A DNA stretch of 64,000 nt from Halothece sp. PCC 7418 (lineage in GTDB: Bacteria; Cyanobacteriota; Cyanobacteriia; Cyanobacteriales; Rubidibacteraceae): the NCBI RefSeq assembly GCF_000317635.1, contig NC_019779.1:1488001-1552000 (forward strand), in the 5' to 3' direction. How positions within the stretch are numbered: position 1 is the first letter of the stretch; the number at the start of each line of letters is the position of its first letter. The notes beneath the pieces are model-generated. The model was given only the letters and a program-made list of their open reading frames with translations. It made no database searches and was not told where the DNA came from. Shown here one piece after another: positions 9,999-20,765 of this stretch. The position numbers and the translations under genes are program-made.

Positions 9999-10412
9999 TT
10001 AATTGTTAATTATTAGTTGCTTTGCCTCCTGAATCCATTTTTGAACAGTTTCCACAGGAGGACAATAGTCTTTGCGTTTGAAAAGAGACACCTGTAATTT
10101 TAGAATTTGACGATGGAGTTTTTGCGGGTGCATTTGACTTAACTGCTCAATTGAAGCGATTCCCCCATGAAGTAATAAGCCACAATAGTCACAACCAACA
10201 CTTTCAACTCGGGCTAAATCCGCCATGATCAGCCATTTATTAATCTGTTGCGGTTTTTGCTGTAAATGGTGCGCGATCGCGCTTTTTCCCGCAGCCGTTT
10301 GCCCTTTTTTTAATAAATCTTCTGTTGTCTGAATTCCTAAAGATTCAAGGCGCGATCGTGTTGTCTCATCCAAACGGGGTAACTTGTTAATTGGCCAACT
10401 TTTTCCTTGCAT
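9999..10412 (-). CDS. DUF4332 family protein (helix-hairpin-helix-like)
   Basis: A 137-residue soluble protein with two helix-hairpin-helix-like repeats: LPRLDETTRSRLESLGIQTT near residue 12 and VGCDYCGLLLHGGIASIEQL near 74, followed by the helical QMHPQKLHRQILKLQ. This arrangement matches DUF4332 proteins, thought to bind nucleic acid by fold; function is unknown. It sits 40 bases downstream of rpsJ on the same strand and may be co-transcribed. Confidence 0.7.
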   Translation of the reverse strand: MQGKSWPINKLPRLDETTRSRLESLGIQTTEDLLKKGQTAAGKSAIAHHLQQKPQQINKWLIMADLARVESVGCDYCGLLLHGGIASIEQLSQMHPQKLHRQILKLQVSLFKRKDYCPPVETVQKWIQEAKQLIINN

Positions 10413-10452
10413 GGATTAAGTCACCCCCAAAAGGGGCGACAGTAAACTAGGA

Positions 10453-10770
10453 TTATAGTTTTACTTCAATATCAACCCCTGCGGGTAAATCGAGTTTCAT
10501 CAAAGCATCAATAGTCTTAGAAGAGGGCTGATAGATATCAATAATTCGGCGATGGGTGCGTGTCTCAAAGTGTTCCCGAGAATCTTTATTGACGTGAGGG
10601 GAACGCAAAACACAATAAATTTTCCGTTTCGTGGGTAGAGGAATCGGACCCACAGCATTGGCATCGGTACGCTTTGCCGTTTCTACAATTTTATCGCAGG
10701 AAGTATCAAGTAAACGTCGATCAAATCCTTTGAGACGGATCCGAATTTTTTGCTGTTGGATAGTTGCCAT
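10453..10770 (-). CDS. rpsJ: 30S ribosomal protein S10
   Basis: A 105-residue S10, also the NusE antitermination subunit. Diagnostic stretches are [51 protein letters not shown] (read in two parts at about residues 40-60 and 60-75) and the C-terminal [11 protein letters not shown]. It is the last ribosomal gene of the str cluster, as usual in cyanobacteria, separated from tuf by 114 bases that hold a hairpin. Confidence 0.97.
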   Translation of the reverse strand: MATIQQQKIRIRLKGFDRRLLDTSCDKIVETAKRTDANAVGPIPLPTKRKIYCVLRSPHVNKDSREHFETRTHRRIIDIYQPSSKTIDALMKLDLPAGVDIEVKL

Positions 10771-10832
10771 AGTTGAAATGAGTTAATTCAGTTGTCGAGG
10801 TTCAGAATAATGAAAACCGTAAAAGCGAATAA

Positions 10833-10865
10833 AAGAGCAACAGGGAAATATCCACTGCTGCTCTT
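10833..10865 (-). terminator. Hairpin between tuf and rpsJ
   Basis: On the minus strand AAGAGCAGCAG pairs with CTGTTGCTCTT (one mismatch in eleven) around an 11-base loop, followed by TTTTATT. It lies just after the tuf stop codon, so it may be a partial terminator or attenuator that lowers rpsJ expression, or an mRNA-stabilising stem. Confidence 0.45.
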
Positions 10866-10884
10866 AAGAAGTTATCTTAGTGAG

Positions 10885-12114
10885 CTATGCCACAATTTTG
10901 GACACAACACCAGCACCAATAGTGCGACCGCCCTCACGAATCGCAAAGCGCATTCCTTGTTCAATTGCAACAGGGCTGATGAGTTGTACGGTCATTTTGA
11001 CACGGTCACCTGGCATCACCATTTCTGCTTCACTGCCATCATCTGCTGTAAAAGCGGTGATGGTACCAGTGACATCAGTTGTGCGGACAAAGAACTGAGG
11101 ACGATAGTTGGGGAAGAAAGGTGTATGACGACCCCCTTCTTCTTTTTTCAACACATAAACCTCAGCTTCAAACTGGGTATGAGGGGTGATGGAGCCAGGT
11201 TTCGCCAGTACCATTCCGCGCTCAATATCATCTTTTTGAATCCCACGGAGAAGAATCCCAACGTTGTCACCAGCCATCCCTTCATCAAGGGTTTTCTGGA
11301 ACATTTCAACGCCAGTGACAGTGCTTTTACGGGTATCTTGAATCCCGACGATTTCGACTTCTTCGCCCACTTTAACTTTACCGCGTTCAATCCGACCTGT
11401 GGCAACCGTTCCCCGACCTGTAATGGAGAATACATCTTCCACCGCCATTAAGAAAGGCTTATCAATATCCCGCTCTGGTGTGGGAATATAGTCATCCACT
11501 GCATCCATGAGTTCGTAGATTTTATCAACCCACTCGTTTTCTCCTTTGCTAATTTGAGGATTTTTGGTGAGTTCTTCTACAGCCATTAAAGCAGAACCAG
11601 AAATAATGGGGATATCATCGCCTGGGAAATCATACTCACTCAGCAATTCCCGAACTTCAAGTTCTACTAACTCTAAAAGTTCTTCGTCATCCACTTGATC
11701 AACTTTATTCAAGAAAACCACGAGGCTAGAAATTCCCACCTGACGGGCTAGCAAAATATGCTCACGGGTTTGGGGCATCGGACCATCTGCAGCAGAACAG
11801 ACGAGGATTGCACCATCCATCTGTGCTGCACCTGTAATCATGTTTTTTACATAGTCCGCGTGTCCTGGGCAGTCCACGTGGGCATAGTGACGCTTATCGG
11901 TCTCATATTCCACGTGAGCCGTGTTAATGGTAATTCCCCGCGCTTTTTCTTCTGGGGCAGCATCAATATCTTCATATTGACGTGCTTTTGCCCGACCAGA
12001 GGAGGACAAGGTCATTGTCAAAGCTGCAGTTAATGTGGTTTTACCGTGGTCAACGTGACCAACAGTGCCAATATTCGCGTGATCTTTTGTACGTTCAAAT
12101 TTTTCGCGTGCCAT
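10885..12114 (-). CDS. tuf: Elongation factor Tu
   Basis: GTPase that carries aminoacyl-tRNA to the ribosome. The 409-residue protein has G1 GHVDHGKTT near residue 19, the switch I RGITINT stretch, G3 [10 protein letters not shown] near 81, G4 NKVD near 136 and G5 GSAL near 174. The roughly 15 residues more than the E. coli protein include a short insertion near 185-200 typical of cyanobacterial and plastid EF-Tu. It lies 27 bases after fusA in the str operon. Confidence 0.98.
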   Translation of the reverse strand: MAREKFERTKDHANIGTVGHVDHGKTTLTAALTMTLSSSGRAKARQYEDIDAAPEEKARGITINTAHVEYETDKRHYAHVDCPGHADYVKNMITGAAQMDGAILVCSAADGPMPQTREHILLARQVGISSLVVFLNKVDQVDDEELLELVELEVRELLSEYDFPGDDIPIISGSALMAVEELTKNPQISKGENEWVDKIYELMDAVDDYIPTPERDIDKPFLMAVEDVFSITGRGTVATGRIERGKVKVGEEVEIVGIQDTRKSTVTGVEMFQKTLDEGMAGDNVGILLRGIQKDDIERGMVLAKPGSITPHTQFEAEVYVLKKEEGGRHTPFFPNYRPQFFVRTTDVTGTITAFTADDGSEAEMVMPGDRVKMTVQLISPVAIEQGMRFAIREGGRTIGAGVVSKIVA

Positions 12115-12141
12115 GAGTCAATTCTTCCTTAAATATCCTAA

Positions 12142-14217
12142 TTATGCGTTCCCTTGAGTTTTGGCAATGACGGCTTCAGCAACGTGATTCGGAACTTCAG
12201 CATAATGGCTGAATTCCATGGTGAAGATGCCTCGACCTTGTGTTTTTGAGCGGATGTCAGTGGCATAGCCAAACATCTCAGCAAGCGGGACTTCCGCTGA
12301 AATCTTCGCGATCCCATCGTCGGTATTCATATTACCAATTTGACCGCGACGAGAGTTCAGGTCACCCATTACATCCCCTAAGAAATCTTCGGGAACTTCG
12401 ACTTCCACTTTCATCATTGGCTCTAATAGGGCTGGACTTGCTTTTTTAACCGCTTCACGGATGCCCATAGAGCCAGCAATTTTGAAAGCCATTTCTGAAG
12501 AGTCCACATCATGATAAGACCCATCCACTAAGGTGACTTTCAAATCAATCATGGGATAACCTGCTAATATACCAGATTCACAGGTTTCTTTGATCCCTTC
12601 TTCCACAGAAGGAATATATTCTTTGGGGATGACCCCACCGACAATTTTAGACGTAAATTCAAAACCAGTTCCCGCTTCTCCTGGTTCTACTTCTAAAACC
12701 ACGTGACCATATTGTCCTTTACCGCCACTTTGACGAATGAATTTCCCTTCTGCATTTCCGGGTTGACGAATGGTTTCACGATAGGCAACTTGCGGTTGAC
12801 CAATATTCGCTTCCACTTTGTATTCCCGCAGCATCCGATCCACTAGAATTTCGAGATGGAGTTCTCCCATACCCGCAATTACGGTTTGATTGGTTTCCGC
12901 ATCAGTGGTGACTCGGAAGGTGGGATCTTCATCCGCTAACGCTTGCAGTGCTTTGGAGAGTTTCTCCATATCTGCTTTGGTTTTTGGCTCGACCGCTACA
13001 GAAATAACCGGTTCAGGAATGAAGATGGACTCTAGAATAATGGGGTTATTCTCATCACAAAGGGTATCGCCAGTGGTGGTGTTTTTCAAGCCCACGATCG
13101 CGCCAAGTTCTCCAGCCCGGAGTTCATCCACCTCAATGCGATCATTGGATTTCATCACAATCAAGCGCGAGAGCCGTTCTTTCTTATCCTTAGTGGCATT
13201 GTAAATATAACTGCCTTTTTCCAGAACACCAGAGTAAATCCGCACAAAGGTCAGTCGTCCATAAGGATCCGCAGCCACTTTAAATGCTAATGCTGCTAAA
13301 GGCTCATCATCACTAGAGGGGCGAGTGGCTTCTGTCCCATCAGGAAGAATCCCTTCAATGGGAGGCACTTCCGTGGGTGCAGGCAGATAATCAACCACTG
13401 CATTGAGCAATAATTGTACCCCTTTATTTTTAAAGGCTGACCCGCATAACATAGGAACAATTTCTCGGTTTAAAGTCCCTTTACGCAACCCACTCCGAAT
13501 TTCTTCCTCGCTCAAGGTTTCTTCAGCCAGATACTTTTCCAGAAGTTCCTCATCGGTTTCGGCGACTGCTTCTATTAACTCAGCACGATACTTTTGAGCA
13601 AGCTCCATCATCTCCTCGGGAATTTCAGTGATTTCGATATCTGTTCCCAAGTCATTGTTGTAGATGTAAGCCTTCATTCCCACTAGATCAACGAGTCCCA
13701 AAAAGTCACTCTCAGCACCAATGGGCAATTGAATCGGAACCGCATTGCAACGGAGCCGATCGCGCAATTGCTCATAGACTTTATAGAAGTTAGCACCGGT
13801 GCGATCCATCTTATTGACAAAGACAATTCTGGGGACGCTGTAGCGTTCCGCTTGTCGCCAGACCGTTTCGGTTTGAGGTTGGACCCCGCCAACCGAACAC
13901 AAAACAGTAATCACCCCATCTAACACCCGCATCGAACGTTCCACTTCGATTGTGAAATCCACGTGACCTGGGGTATCGATAATATTGATTTTATTATCGA
14001 GCCAACTGGTACTAATTGCTGCTGCAGTAATGGTGATGCCTCGTTCTCTTTCTTGAGACATCCAGTCCATCACGGCGTTTCCATCATGAACTTCCCCCAG
14101 TTTATGCGCCACCCCTGAATAATATAAAATCCGTTCGGTGGTTGTGGTTTTCCCCGCATCAATATGGGCAGCGATTCCGATATTACGGACTCGTTCTAGG
14201 GGAATAGTACGTGCCAT
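12142..14217 (-). CDS. fusA: Elongation factor G
   Basis: Ribosomal translocase GTPase, 691 residues. The G1 motif AHIDAGKTT is near residue 17, RGITITAAA is the switch I region, DTPGHVDFT is G3 and [10 protein letters not shown] is G4. Domains II to V follow, with the conserved GMGELHLEI and VRETIRQ-type (here YRETIRQPG) stretches and a C-terminal [11 protein letters not shown] region. It is third in the str operon after rpsL and rpsG. Confidence 0.98.
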   Translation of the reverse strand: MARTIPLERVRNIGIAAHIDAGKTTTTERILYYSGVAHKLGEVHDGNAVMDWMSQERERGITITAAAISTSWLDNKINIIDTPGHVDFTIEVERSMRVLDGVITVLCSVGGVQPQTETVWRQAERYSVPRIVFVNKMDRTGANFYKVYEQLRDRLRCNAVPIQLPIGAESDFLGLVDLVGMKAYIYNNDLGTDIEITEIPEEMMELAQKYRAELIEAVAETDEELLEKYLAEETLSEEEIRSGLRKGTLNREIVPMLCGSAFKNKGVQLLLNAVVDYLPAPTEVPPIEGILPDGTEATRPSSDDEPLAALAFKVAADPYGRLTFVRIYSGVLEKGSYIYNATKDKKERLSRLIVMKSNDRIEVDELRAGELGAIVGLKNTTTGDTLCDENNPIILESIFIPEPVISVAVEPKTKADMEKLSKALQALADEDPTFRVTTDAETNQTVIAGMGELHLEILVDRMLREYKVEANIGQPQVAYRETIRQPGNAEGKFIRQSGGKGQYGHVVLEVEPGEAGTGFEFTSKIVGGVIPKEYIPSVEEGIKETCESGILAGYPMIDLKVTLVDGSYHDVDSSEMAFKIAGSMGIREAVKKASPALLEPMMKVEVEVPEDFLGDVMGDLNSRRGQIGNMNTDDGIAKISAEVPLAEMFGYATDIRSKTQGRGIFTMEFSHYAEVPNHVAEAVIAKTQGNA

Positions 14218-14335
14218 AGCGACCTCCTTTTGTGAGCAGTGCTGCTTTTTATATACATTTCTTGGCTGTTTACAATTTTATAACTTTTTTTACATTTCCA
14301 CCGCAGGTCGAGCCGTTTCACTGCTGTTTTCGTTA

Positions 14336-14806
14336 TTAATAGCGGTAATGGGCGAAGGCTTTATTCGCTTCTGCCATCTTATGGGTTTCTTCCCGTTTCC
14401 GAATGGTGCTTCCCGTTTCGTTTGCTGCGTCAATGATCTCGTTCGCAAACCGAATCGCCATCGTTTTTCCTGAGCGACTGCGACTATATTGAGAGAGCCA
14501 ACGCAGAGCGAGGCTGGTTCCTCTTTCGGGGCGTACTTCCATGGGAACTTGATACGTTGCTCCCCCCACCCGTCTCGCTTTCACTTGCACCAACGGGGTG
14601 ACATTGCGTACTGCTTGTTCAAAGGTTTCTAGGGGGTCACTATTGGTTTTTTCTTCTACGAGCTTAAACGCATCATAGAGAATTCTTGAGGCTACTGATT
14701 TTTTCCCGTCCATCATCAACCGCCGAATCATCATGCTGACGAGACGGCTATTATAGACAGGATCGGGGGGGACTGGACTTTTTTTGACGTTACTCCGACG
14801 AGACAT
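14336..14806 (-). CDS. rpsG: 30S ribosomal protein S7
   Basis: A 156-residue S7, primary binder of the 3' major domain of 16S rRNA. Recognisable stretches are [40 protein letters not shown] near residue 28, the [14 protein letters not shown] loop near 79 and the C-terminal [20 protein letters not shown]. It lies 23 bases after rpsL in the str operon; a 118-base gap separates it from fusA. Confidence 0.98.
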   Translation of the reverse strand: MSRRSNVKKSPVPPDPVYNSRLVSMMIRRLMMDGKKSVASRILYDAFKLVEEKTNSDPLETFEQAVRNVTPLVQVKARRVGGATYQVPMEVRPERGTSLALRWLSQYSRSRSGKTMAIRFANEIIDAANETGSTIRKREETHKMAEANKAFAHYRY

Positions 14807-14829
14807 AAGCGAGCTTCCTAAAATTTAGC

Positions 14830-15204
14830 TTATTCTTTTGGGCGTTTAGTGCCGTATTTCGACCGTCCTTGACGACGATCTTTAACTCCGGTTGTATCGA
14901 GAGTTCCACGGACAATATGATAGCGGACACCAGGTAAATCTTTGACCCGTCCACCGCGAATGAGAACCACTGAGTGTTCTTGTAAGTTATGACCGATCCC
15001 AGGAATATAGGCGGTCACTTCATACCCCGAGGTCAGGCGTACCCTTGCCACTTTCCGTAGGGCGGAGTTGGGTTTTTTGGGCGTTGCGGTATATACCCGC
15101 GTGCAGACCCCTCGCCGTTGGGGGCATTCTTTTAATGCGGGGGATTTGGTTTTTTGAGTGAGTTTTGATCGCTCGTTTCTGATCAGTTGTTGGATTGTGG
15201 GCAT
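14830..15204 (-). CDS. rpsL: 30S ribosomal protein S12
   Basis: A 124-residue decoding-centre protein. The conserved [20 protein letters not shown] and [17 protein letters not shown] stretches are intact, including the Lys of PKKPNS that is the common streptomycin-resistance position (wild type here), as are [20 protein letters not shown] and the C-terminal [12 protein letters not shown]. First gene of the str operon; its upstream region carries a nested inverted repeat. Confidence 0.98.
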   Translation of the reverse strand: MPTIQQLIRNERSKLTQKTKSPALKECPQRRGVCTRVYTATPKKPNSALRKVARVRLTSGYEVTAYIPGIGHNLQEHSVVLIRGGRVKDLPGVRYHIVRGTLDTTGVKDRRQGRSKYGTKRPKE

Positions 15205-15261
15205 GAGTTAGCCTTGGACAATTCCTTGTTGAATGCTGTATTTACTGTCGTCTATTTTTGA

Positions 15262-15304
15262 GTCAAAGATTACGCCTTCCTAAACGGAAGGCGCCTGCTT
15301 TGAC
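15262..15304 (-). promoter_or_regulatory. Nested inverted repeat upstream of rpsL
   Basis: Inner arms GCCTTCC (15274-15280) and GGAAGGC (15286-15292), outer arms GTCAAAG (15262-15268) and CTTTGAC (15298-15304). It lies 58 to 100 bases before rpsL and after the IscA-like gene. It could be a leader structure controlling the str operon or the terminator of the upstream gene; the absence of a strong T-run favours a leader. Confidence 0.4.
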
Positions 15305-15405
15305 CGTTGGTCAACAGCACCCCATTGTATCCCTATTTTTAGAAACTTGTCAAGACTATTTCCCCTCTAACAAAGGGGAGTTTCTTGGCTTTGGACACCA
15401 TCAAC

Positions 15406-15732
15406 TTAATCTAAAGAGAAAGAGAGACCACAACTACAAGCCTTAACCGCTTGCGGATTATTGAAACGAAATCCGCCCCCCATAAGATCTTCAGTGTAGT
15501 CGAGTTTCAATTGATGAAGATAGGGAAGACTTTTTTCATCAATGACCACGGAAAACTCAGTTTGGGGATAAACGCGATCGCTGCTGGCAATTTCTATTGA
15601 CCAATCTAGGGTATAGTAAAGTCCAGAGCAACCGCCTTCAGCAACGCCAATCCGCAAATAACTCTTTTCTTGCTTGCGGGTCGTTTGCAACCGCTTAATT
15701 TCTTTTTGCGCAACGTCACTAATTTCAATCAT
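15406..15732 (-). CDS. IscA/SufA/HesB-family iron-sulfur assembly protein
   Basis: A-type carrier for Fe-S cluster maturation, 108 residues. The three family cysteines are present: Cys35 in EGGCSGLYY and Cys99 and Cys101 in KACSCGLSF. The KLDYTEDLMGGGFRFNNP stretch is typical. Its ATG overlaps the stop of the upstream cupin gene by one base (TAATG), showing translational coupling. Which A-type paralogue it is cannot be set by eye. Confidence 0.92.
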   Translation of the reverse strand: MIEISDVAQKEIKRLQTTRKQEKSYLRIGVAEGGCSGLYYTLDWSIEIASSDRVYPQTEFSVVIDEKSLPYLHQLKLDYTEDLMGGGFRFNNPQAVKACSCGLSFSLD

Positions 15733-16133
15733 TACTTGGAACTGCGAGCATAATCATCCTGAAAACGAATAATATCATCTTCTCCTAAATATTCTCCGTT
15801 TTGCACTTCAATCAGTACCAAGTTAATCACCCCAGGATTTTCAAGACGGTGAGAAGTACACTGAGGAACATAGGTGGATTGATTTGTCGTTAAAATTTCT
15901 TCGCGATCGCCGCAAACCACTTTTGCTGTTCCTGAAACCACAATCCAGTGTTCACTGCGATGATGGTGCATCTGCAAACTGAGGCGATGTCCAGGTTTCA
16001 CCTCAATCCGTTTAATTTTATAGCCTTGTCCTTCTTCGAGGGTACTAAACGATCCCCAAGGACGAGATTCAGTTTCGGTCGCTGTAGAAAATTGGATGGA
16101 TGAGGGAATTGTAAGGGCTTCTACGTTAGACAT
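15732..16133 (-). CDS. Cupin, mannose-6-phosphate isomerase type II-like
   Basis: A 133-residue single cupin matching the C-terminal domain of bifunctional mannose-1-phosphate guanylyltransferase/phosphomannose isomerases: RPWGSFSTLEEGQGYKIKRI, then the metal-binding PGHRLSLQMHHHRSEHWIVV (His cluster near residue 57-64), STYVPQCTSHRLENPG and LIEVQNGEYLGEDDI. The ATG at 16133 is preferred to an in-frame TTG at 16148 because GAGAGAAAG precedes it at a suitable distance. Stand-alone versions are common in cyanobacteria; isomerase activity is inferred. Confidence 0.85.
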   Translation of the reverse strand: MSNVEALTIPSSIQFSTATETESRPWGSFSTLEEGQGYKIKRIEVKPGHRLSLQMHHHRSEHWIVVSGTAKVVCGDREEILTTNQSTYVPQCTSHRLENPGVINLVLIEVQNGEYLGEDDIIRFQDDYARSSK

Positions 16134-16293
16134 AATGCTTTCTCTCAAGTAACAATTGATACAAAAATTTTAAACAATAAATCGTTCTGGAAAAAGGACG
16201 TAAACAATTTGAAAGAAGTTTCATCTCGTCCCTCTAATTTCTAATATTCCCACAGATCTTCTATAAAAAAGCTAAGTTTTACAGTATCCCAAC

Positions 16294-16314
16294 TCCCGAT
16301 TCCCGATTCCCGAA
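16294..16314. repeat. Heptanucleotide tandem repeat (TCCCGAT x3)
   Basis: Three consecutive heptamers, TCCCGAT, TCCCGAT and TCCCGAA, lie just downstream of the yebC stop codon. They are of the short tandemly repeated repetitive (STRR) type known in cyanobacteria. Confidence 0.75.
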
Positions 16315-16346
16315 CCACACCGACCGATAAACTTTTTCAGCAACCC

Positions 16347-17105
16347 CTATTTACTATTTTCAAAAACTAAATCATCCGCCATATCAAAGTTTGCAGTGAC
16401 ATTTTGCACATCATCCAGTTCTTCTAGGGCATCCATGAGTTTGAGCAGCGATCGCGCTTGGTCGGGATCACTCACTTCTACCTCATTATTGGCAATCCAC
16501 CGTAACTCGGCTTCTTTTACTGGAAAGCCTTGGTCAATTAGCGTCTGATTGAGTTGTTCCAGTGCAGTGACTTCCGTAAACACTTCCGCCCCCGGATCAT
16601 CATTCATTTCATAGGTTTCCGCCCCACCTTCCACTGAGGCTTCTAATAACGCCTCTTCATCAATTTCGCCTTCTAAACGGACAACACCTTTTTGTTCAAA
16701 CATCCAACTAACACAGCCCGTTTCCCCCAAGTTTCCGCCATTTTTGGAGAAAGCCGAGCGTAAATCAGCAGCCGTGCGATTGCGATTATCGGTGAGGGCT
16801 TCAATGAGAATGGCGACACCGCCTGGACCATAACCTTCATAGCGGATGGCTTCGAGTTGATCCTCATCACCACCAGCCGTTCCTGCCCCTTTCGCGATCG
16901 CGCGTTCAATATTATCATTCGGAATACTCGCTGCTTTTGCCTTATCAATGGCGGTACGCAGTTGAAAATTTGCCTCGGGATCGGGTCCCCCGTTGCGGGC
17001 TGCAACAATGATGGCGCGAGAGAGTTGAGTAAAGGTTTTCCCTTTTTTCGCATCCACTCGCGCTTTTTGCCGTTTAATATTTGCCCATTTACTATGTCCT
17101 GCCAT
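16347..17105 (-). CDS. yebC: YebC/PmpR-family DNA-binding protein
   Basis: A 252-residue YebC family member with the diagnostic start [21 protein letters not shown], the acidic [18 protein letters not shown] near residue 89, and [15 protein letters not shown] near 125. Family members act as transcription regulators or, as shown more recently, relieve ribosome stalling at proline stretches; the role here is not determined. The 5' region on the minus strand is made of heptamer-type repeats with no evident Shine-Dalgarno sequence. Confidence 0.93.
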   Translation of the reverse strand: MAGHSKWANIKRQKARVDAKKGKTFTQLSRAIIVAARNGGPDPEANFQLRTAIDKAKAASIPNDNIERAIAKGAGTAGGDEDQLEAIRYEGYGPGGVAILIEALTDNRNRTAADLRSAFSKNGGNLGETGCVSWMFEQKGVVRLEGEIDEEALLEASVEGGAETYEMNDDPGAEVFTEVTALEQLNQTLIDQGFPVKEAELRWIANNEVEVSDPDQARSLLKLMDALEELDDVQNVTANFDMADDLVFENSK

Positions 17106-17114
17106 ATTAATTTT

Positions 17115-17156
17115 GTTATTTGTTCTTCGTTATTTGTTCTTTGGGAACTGGGAACT
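17115..17156. repeat. STRR block upstream of yebC
   Basis: A 14-base unit GTTATTTGTTCTT(C/T) is repeated at 17115-17128 and 17129-17142, followed by GGGAACT twice (17143-17156). The block begins nine bases before the yebC ATG on the minus strand. Confidence 0.75.
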
Positions 17157-17255
17157 GGTCACTCCCTCTCCCCCTCGTCCCGATGACGTTGTAAACTAAG
17201 CAGGGTAGGGTAAGACAACCCTCTAGCATAATAGCAATTGTACTGAGGAGACGAT

Positions 17256-17645
17256 ATGGCGCTTGAATATCCTAATGATTTGAAATACCTTGACTCTCAC
17301 GAATATGTGCGGGTAGAAGGGGAGACGGCAACCATTGGCATTAGTGCCTTTGCGGTGGATCAATTGGGAGATATTGTTTTTGTAGAACTCCCTGATGTTG
17401 ATGAAACCCTAGAAAAAGGGGAAACCTTTGGCACGGTGGAATCGGTGAAAGCCGTGGAAGATATGTATGCCCCTGTTTCTGGGACAGTCATTGAGCAAAA
17501 TACTGCGGTGGTTGATGCCCCAGAAACGATTGTTGAAGATCCTTATGGGGCAGGTTGGTTATTAAAAATCCAACTCAGTAACCCTGATGAGGCAAATGAT
17601 GCTCTTTCGGCAGATGAATATCGGGCGAAAGTGGAAGGAGAATAG
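17256..17645 (+). CDS. gcvH: Glycine cleavage system H protein
   Basis: Lipoyl carrier of the glycine decarboxylase complex, used in photorespiration. The 129-residue protein has the lipoylation site Lys65 in [17 protein letters not shown], and the conserved [22 protein letters not shown] before it. An upstream GAGGAGA ribosome site supports ATG 17256. It lies 92 bases before gcvP in the same direction; gcvT is not in the window. No glycine riboswitch was recognised upstream. Confidence 0.96.
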   Translation: MALEYPNDLKYLDSHEYVRVEGETATIGISAFAVDQLGDIVFVELPDVDETLEKGETFGTVESVKAVEDMYAPVSGTVIEQNTAVVDAPETIVEDPYGAGWLLKIQLSNPDEANDALSADEYRAKVEGE

Positions 17646-17737
17646 GGAGAAAAATTAATTTTCCCCGCCAAATTTGTTACAAATTGATACAGGAGGACTC
17701 GCTAAGTTCTTTAGTGTAGTAAACACATCCATTTTCT

Positions 17738-20671
17738 ATGGTTAGTTTAGATTCAAAAACCAAACAAACGACAACAAAACAACAGAGTTCCCCCGTTGAG
17801 GAAGTTCTGGGATTAGAGGATCAATTTGTGAATCGTCACGTTGATCCCACATCCGAAGAAATTGATCAGATGCTGAAGGCGTTAGGCTTTTCGTCTTTAG
17901 ATGCCCTGATTGATGAAACCGTTCCCAGTTCCATTCGCTTACAAAAGGAATTAGATCTACCAAAGCAAAAAAGCGAATATGAAGCCCTGAAACAACTGCG
18001 CGCGATCGCGTCAGATAATCAGGTGTTTCGCTCTTTTATTGGCATGGGATATTACGACTGTATTACCCCGGCTGCCATTCAACGGAACATCTTAGAAAAT
18101 CCAGGCTGGTACACCGCTTACACGCCCTATCAACCAGAAATTGCCCAAGGGCGCTTAGAAGCGTTGCTGAATTTCCAAACCATGATTAGTGATTTAACAG
18201 GGTTGGAAATTGCTAACTCTTCGCTGTTGGATGAAGCCACCGCAGCAGCAGAAGCCATGAGTATGAGTGTTGGCGTTTCTAAGAGTAAAGCAACCGCTTT
18301 CTTTGTTTCGGAGGAATGCCATCCGCAGACGATTGAAGTGTTACAAACAAGGGCGCAACCACTGGGATTAGAAGTCATCGTGGGCAATCACCGCGAATTT
18401 GATTTTAGTACGCCTATTTTCGGGGCATTACTACAGTATCCGACCACAGAAGGCAAAATCTGTGATTATCGGGAATTTGTGGAAAAAGCCCATGAACAAA
18501 AAGCGTTAGTCACAGTTGCAGCCGATCCTCTGAGTCTAGCGTTATTGACTCCGCCTGGAGAATGGGGGGCTGATATCGCGGTTGGCTCTACCCAACGGTT
18601 TGGGGTACCGTTAGGGTATGGTGGACCACACGCAGCGTACTTCGCAACGAAAGAAAAATACAAACGTCAATTACCTGGCAGATTAGTCGGTGTTTCCAAA
18701 GATACACAAGGAAAACCAGCGCTCCGCCTCGCGTTACAGACGCGAGAGCAGCACATTCGGCGCGATCGCGCAACCAGTAATATTTGCACCGCGCAAGTGT
18801 TACTCGCCGTGATTGCTTCTATGTATGGGGTCTATCATGGTCCCGGGGGCATCAAACGCATTGCTGAAAAAGTGCATCGTTTGACCGTCACCTTAGCCGA
18901 AGGTTTAAAACGCATTGGTTATACCATTGCATCTGAACCGTACTTTGACACCTTAAAAATTGAAACCAATAACGCACCACAAACTCAGCAAGCCATTCTG
19001 CAAGCAGCAGAAGAACAACAAATTAACTTGCGTAGCTATGCTGATGGTGCATTGGGTGTCAGTCTGGATGAAGCGACAACAGTAGAAGAAGTAAAAATTC
19101 TTTTACAGTTATTTGCAGGAACAGAAACCCTTCCTTTCTCGTTGGAAGAATTAGTTCCTGAATTAACGTTTGAGTTTCCCGAAACCTTTAATCGCACCAG
19201 TAGCTATCTCACAGAAGCCGTCTTTAACCGCTATCACTCGGAAACGAAACTGGTTCGTTATCTCAACCATCTCCAAAGCAAAGATTTATCGTTGACCACA
19301 TCCATGATTCCCTTGGGATCTTGTACGATGAAGCTCAACGCTGCTGCTGAGATGTATCCGGTGACCTGGGCAGAATTTGGCAAAATTCATCCTTTTGCCC
19401 CGAAATCGCAAACCAAAGGCTATCAAACCCTATTTGAGCAGCTAGAAACGTGGTTATCGGAGATTACAGGCTTTGCTGATATTTCTCTACAGCCTAATGC
19501 AGGCGCACAAGGAGAATATACAGGACTACTGGTGATCCGTCAGTACCATCAAACCCGTGGAGAAGGTCATCGCAATATTTGCTTAATTCCTGAATCTGCA
19601 CACGGAACCAACCCTGCAAGTGCAGTCATGTGTGGGATGAAAGTCGTTCCTATTCAGTGCAATGAACGGGGAGACATTGACCTCGATGACTTACGCACGA
19701 AAGCGGAAAAACACAGTGAAAATCTCGCTGCGTTAATGGTTACCTATCCCTCCACACACGGGGTATTTGAAACCGAAATTCAAACCATCTGCGAAACCGT
19801 TCACCAACACGGCGGACAAGTTTATCTCGATGGGGCAAATATGAACGCGCAACTGGGCTTATGTCGTCCTGGAGATTATGGCGCAGATGTTTGTCACCTC
19901 AACTTGCACAAAACCTTCTGTATCCCGCATGGGGGCGGTGGTCCTGGTATGGGTCCCATTGGGGTTCAAGACCACTTAAAACCCTTCCTCCCCCGTCATC
20001 CTGTCATTGAAACGGGCGGAGAACAAGCCATTGGTGCGGTTGCTGCTGCGCCTTGGGGAAGTCCGAGTATTTTACCCATTTCTTGGATGTTTATCGCCAT
20101 GATGGGCGCAAAAGGACTCACTCACGCCAGCAAAGTTGCCATTCTCAACGCAAACTATATGGCGCACCGTTTGGATGAACACTATCCTGTGTTATATAAA
20201 GGGAATGCCGATTTAGTCGCCCACGAATGTATCATTGACTTGCGCCTCGTGAAGAAGAGCGCGAATATCGGTGTCGATGACATTGCAAAACGGTTAATGG
20301 ACTTTGGTTTCCATGCACCAACGGTGTCTTGGCCCGTTGCGGGAACGATGATGATTGAACCGACAGAAAGTGAGTCGAAAGAAGAGTTAGACCGCTTCTG
20401 TGATGCAATGATTGCCATTCGCAAGGAAATTTCTGCCATTGAAATGGGAGAAGTCGATCCTGAGAATAATGTTCTCAAAAACGCTCCTCATACTCATGAA
20501 ATGGTGATTGGGGATGATTGGCAACGTCCTTACTCTCGGGAAAAAGCAGCATATCCCAGTGACTGGTTACGGGATTATAAATTCTGGCCCAGTGTGGGAC
20601 GGATTGACAATGCGTTCGGCGATCGTAATTTAGTCTGTTCCTGTGTGGGGATGGAAGCGTACACCGAGTAA
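17738..20671 (+). CDS. gcvP: Glycine dehydrogenase (decarboxylating), P protein
   Basis: PLP enzyme that decarboxylates glycine and passes the aminomethyl group to GcvH. The 977-residue length is normal for the fused (homodimeric) form. N-terminal half: [20 protein letters not shown] and [21 protein letters not shown]-terminal half: [27 protein letters not shown] and the PLP-binding Lys in [18 protein letters not shown] near residue 730. The first roughly 25 residues are Lys/Thr/Gln-rich and poorly conserved. Probably co-transcribed with gcvH, with a terminator downstream. Confidence 0.97.
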   Translation: MVSLDSKTKQTTTKQQSSPVEEVLGLEDQFVNRHVDPTSEEIDQMLKALGFSSLDALIDETVPSSIRLQKELDLPKQKSEYEALKQLRAIASDNQVFRSFIGMGYYDCITPAAIQRNILENPGWYTAYTPYQPEIAQGRLEALLNFQTMISDLTGLEIANSSLLDEATAAAEAMSMSVGVSKSKATAFFVSEECHPQTIEVLQTRAQPLGLEVIVGNHREFDFSTPIFGALLQYPTTEGKICDYREFVEKAHEQKALVTVAADPLSLALLTPPGEWGADIAVGSTQRFGVPLGYGGPHAAYFATKEKYKRQLPGRLVGVSKDTQGKPALRLALQTREQHIRRDRATSNICTAQVLLAVIASMYGVYHGPGGIKRIAEKVHRLTVTLAEGLKRIGYTIASEPYFDTLKIETNNAPQTQQAILQAAEEQQINLRSYADGALGVSLDEATTVEEVKILLQLFAGTETLPFSLEELVPELTFEFPETFNRTSSYLTEAVFNRYHSETKLVRYLNHLQSKDLSLTTSMIPLGSCTMKLNAAAEMYPVTWAEFGKIHPFAPKSQTKGYQTLFEQLETWLSEITGFADISLQPNAGAQGEYTGLLVIRQYHQTRGEGHRNICLIPESAHGTNPASAVMCGMKVVPIQCNERGDIDLDDLRTKAEKHSENLAALMVTYPSTHGVFETEIQTICETVHQHGGQVYLDGANMNAQLGLCRPGDYGADVCHLNLHKTFCIPHGGGGPGMGPIGVQDHLKPFLPRHPVIETGGEQAIGAVAAAPWGSPSILPISWMFIAMMGAKGLTHASKVAILNANYMAHRLDEHYPVLYKGNADLVAHECIIDLRLVKKSANIGVDDIAKRLMDFGFHAPTVSWPVAGTMMIEPTESESKEELDRFCDAMIAIRKEISAIEMGEVDPENNVLKNAPHTHEMVIGDDWQRPYSREKAAYPSDWLRDYKFWPSVGRIDNAFGDRNLVCSCVGMEAYTE

Positions 20672-20692
20672 CAATCACTGATTGATTAAGCA

Positions 20693-20736
20693 GTAGCCAG
20701 TGACCAATGAATCTGTTGGTTGCTGGTTACTTTTTT
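20693..20736 (+). terminator. Intrinsic terminator of gcvP
   Basis: GTAGCCAGTGACCAA (20693-20707) pairs with TTGGTTGCTGGTTAC (20716-20730) around an 8-base loop, followed by six T residues. Confidence 0.75.
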
Positions 20737-20765
20737 ACATTTTCTGGCATGGACAGCTTATTTCA

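Noticed and set aside
10792-11451. Plus-strand open frame of 219 codons in the tuf/rpsJ region
   Set aside because: It lies antisense to tuf, whose protein is fully conserved, and has no recognisable similarity or ribosome site.
15250-15406. Small plus-strand ORF upstream of rpsL
   Set aside because: It covers the nested inverted repeat and leader region, is antisense to the ribosomal operon and has no ribosome site or similarity.
16294-17156. Short tandem repeats that resemble a CRISPR array
   Set aside because: Units are contiguous heptamers without unique spacers, so they are STRR repeats rather than CRISPR.
17106-17255. Glycine riboswitch upstream of gcvH
   Set aside because: No tandem aptamer pattern was found; the gap holds heptamer repeats and an ordinary GGAG ribosome site.
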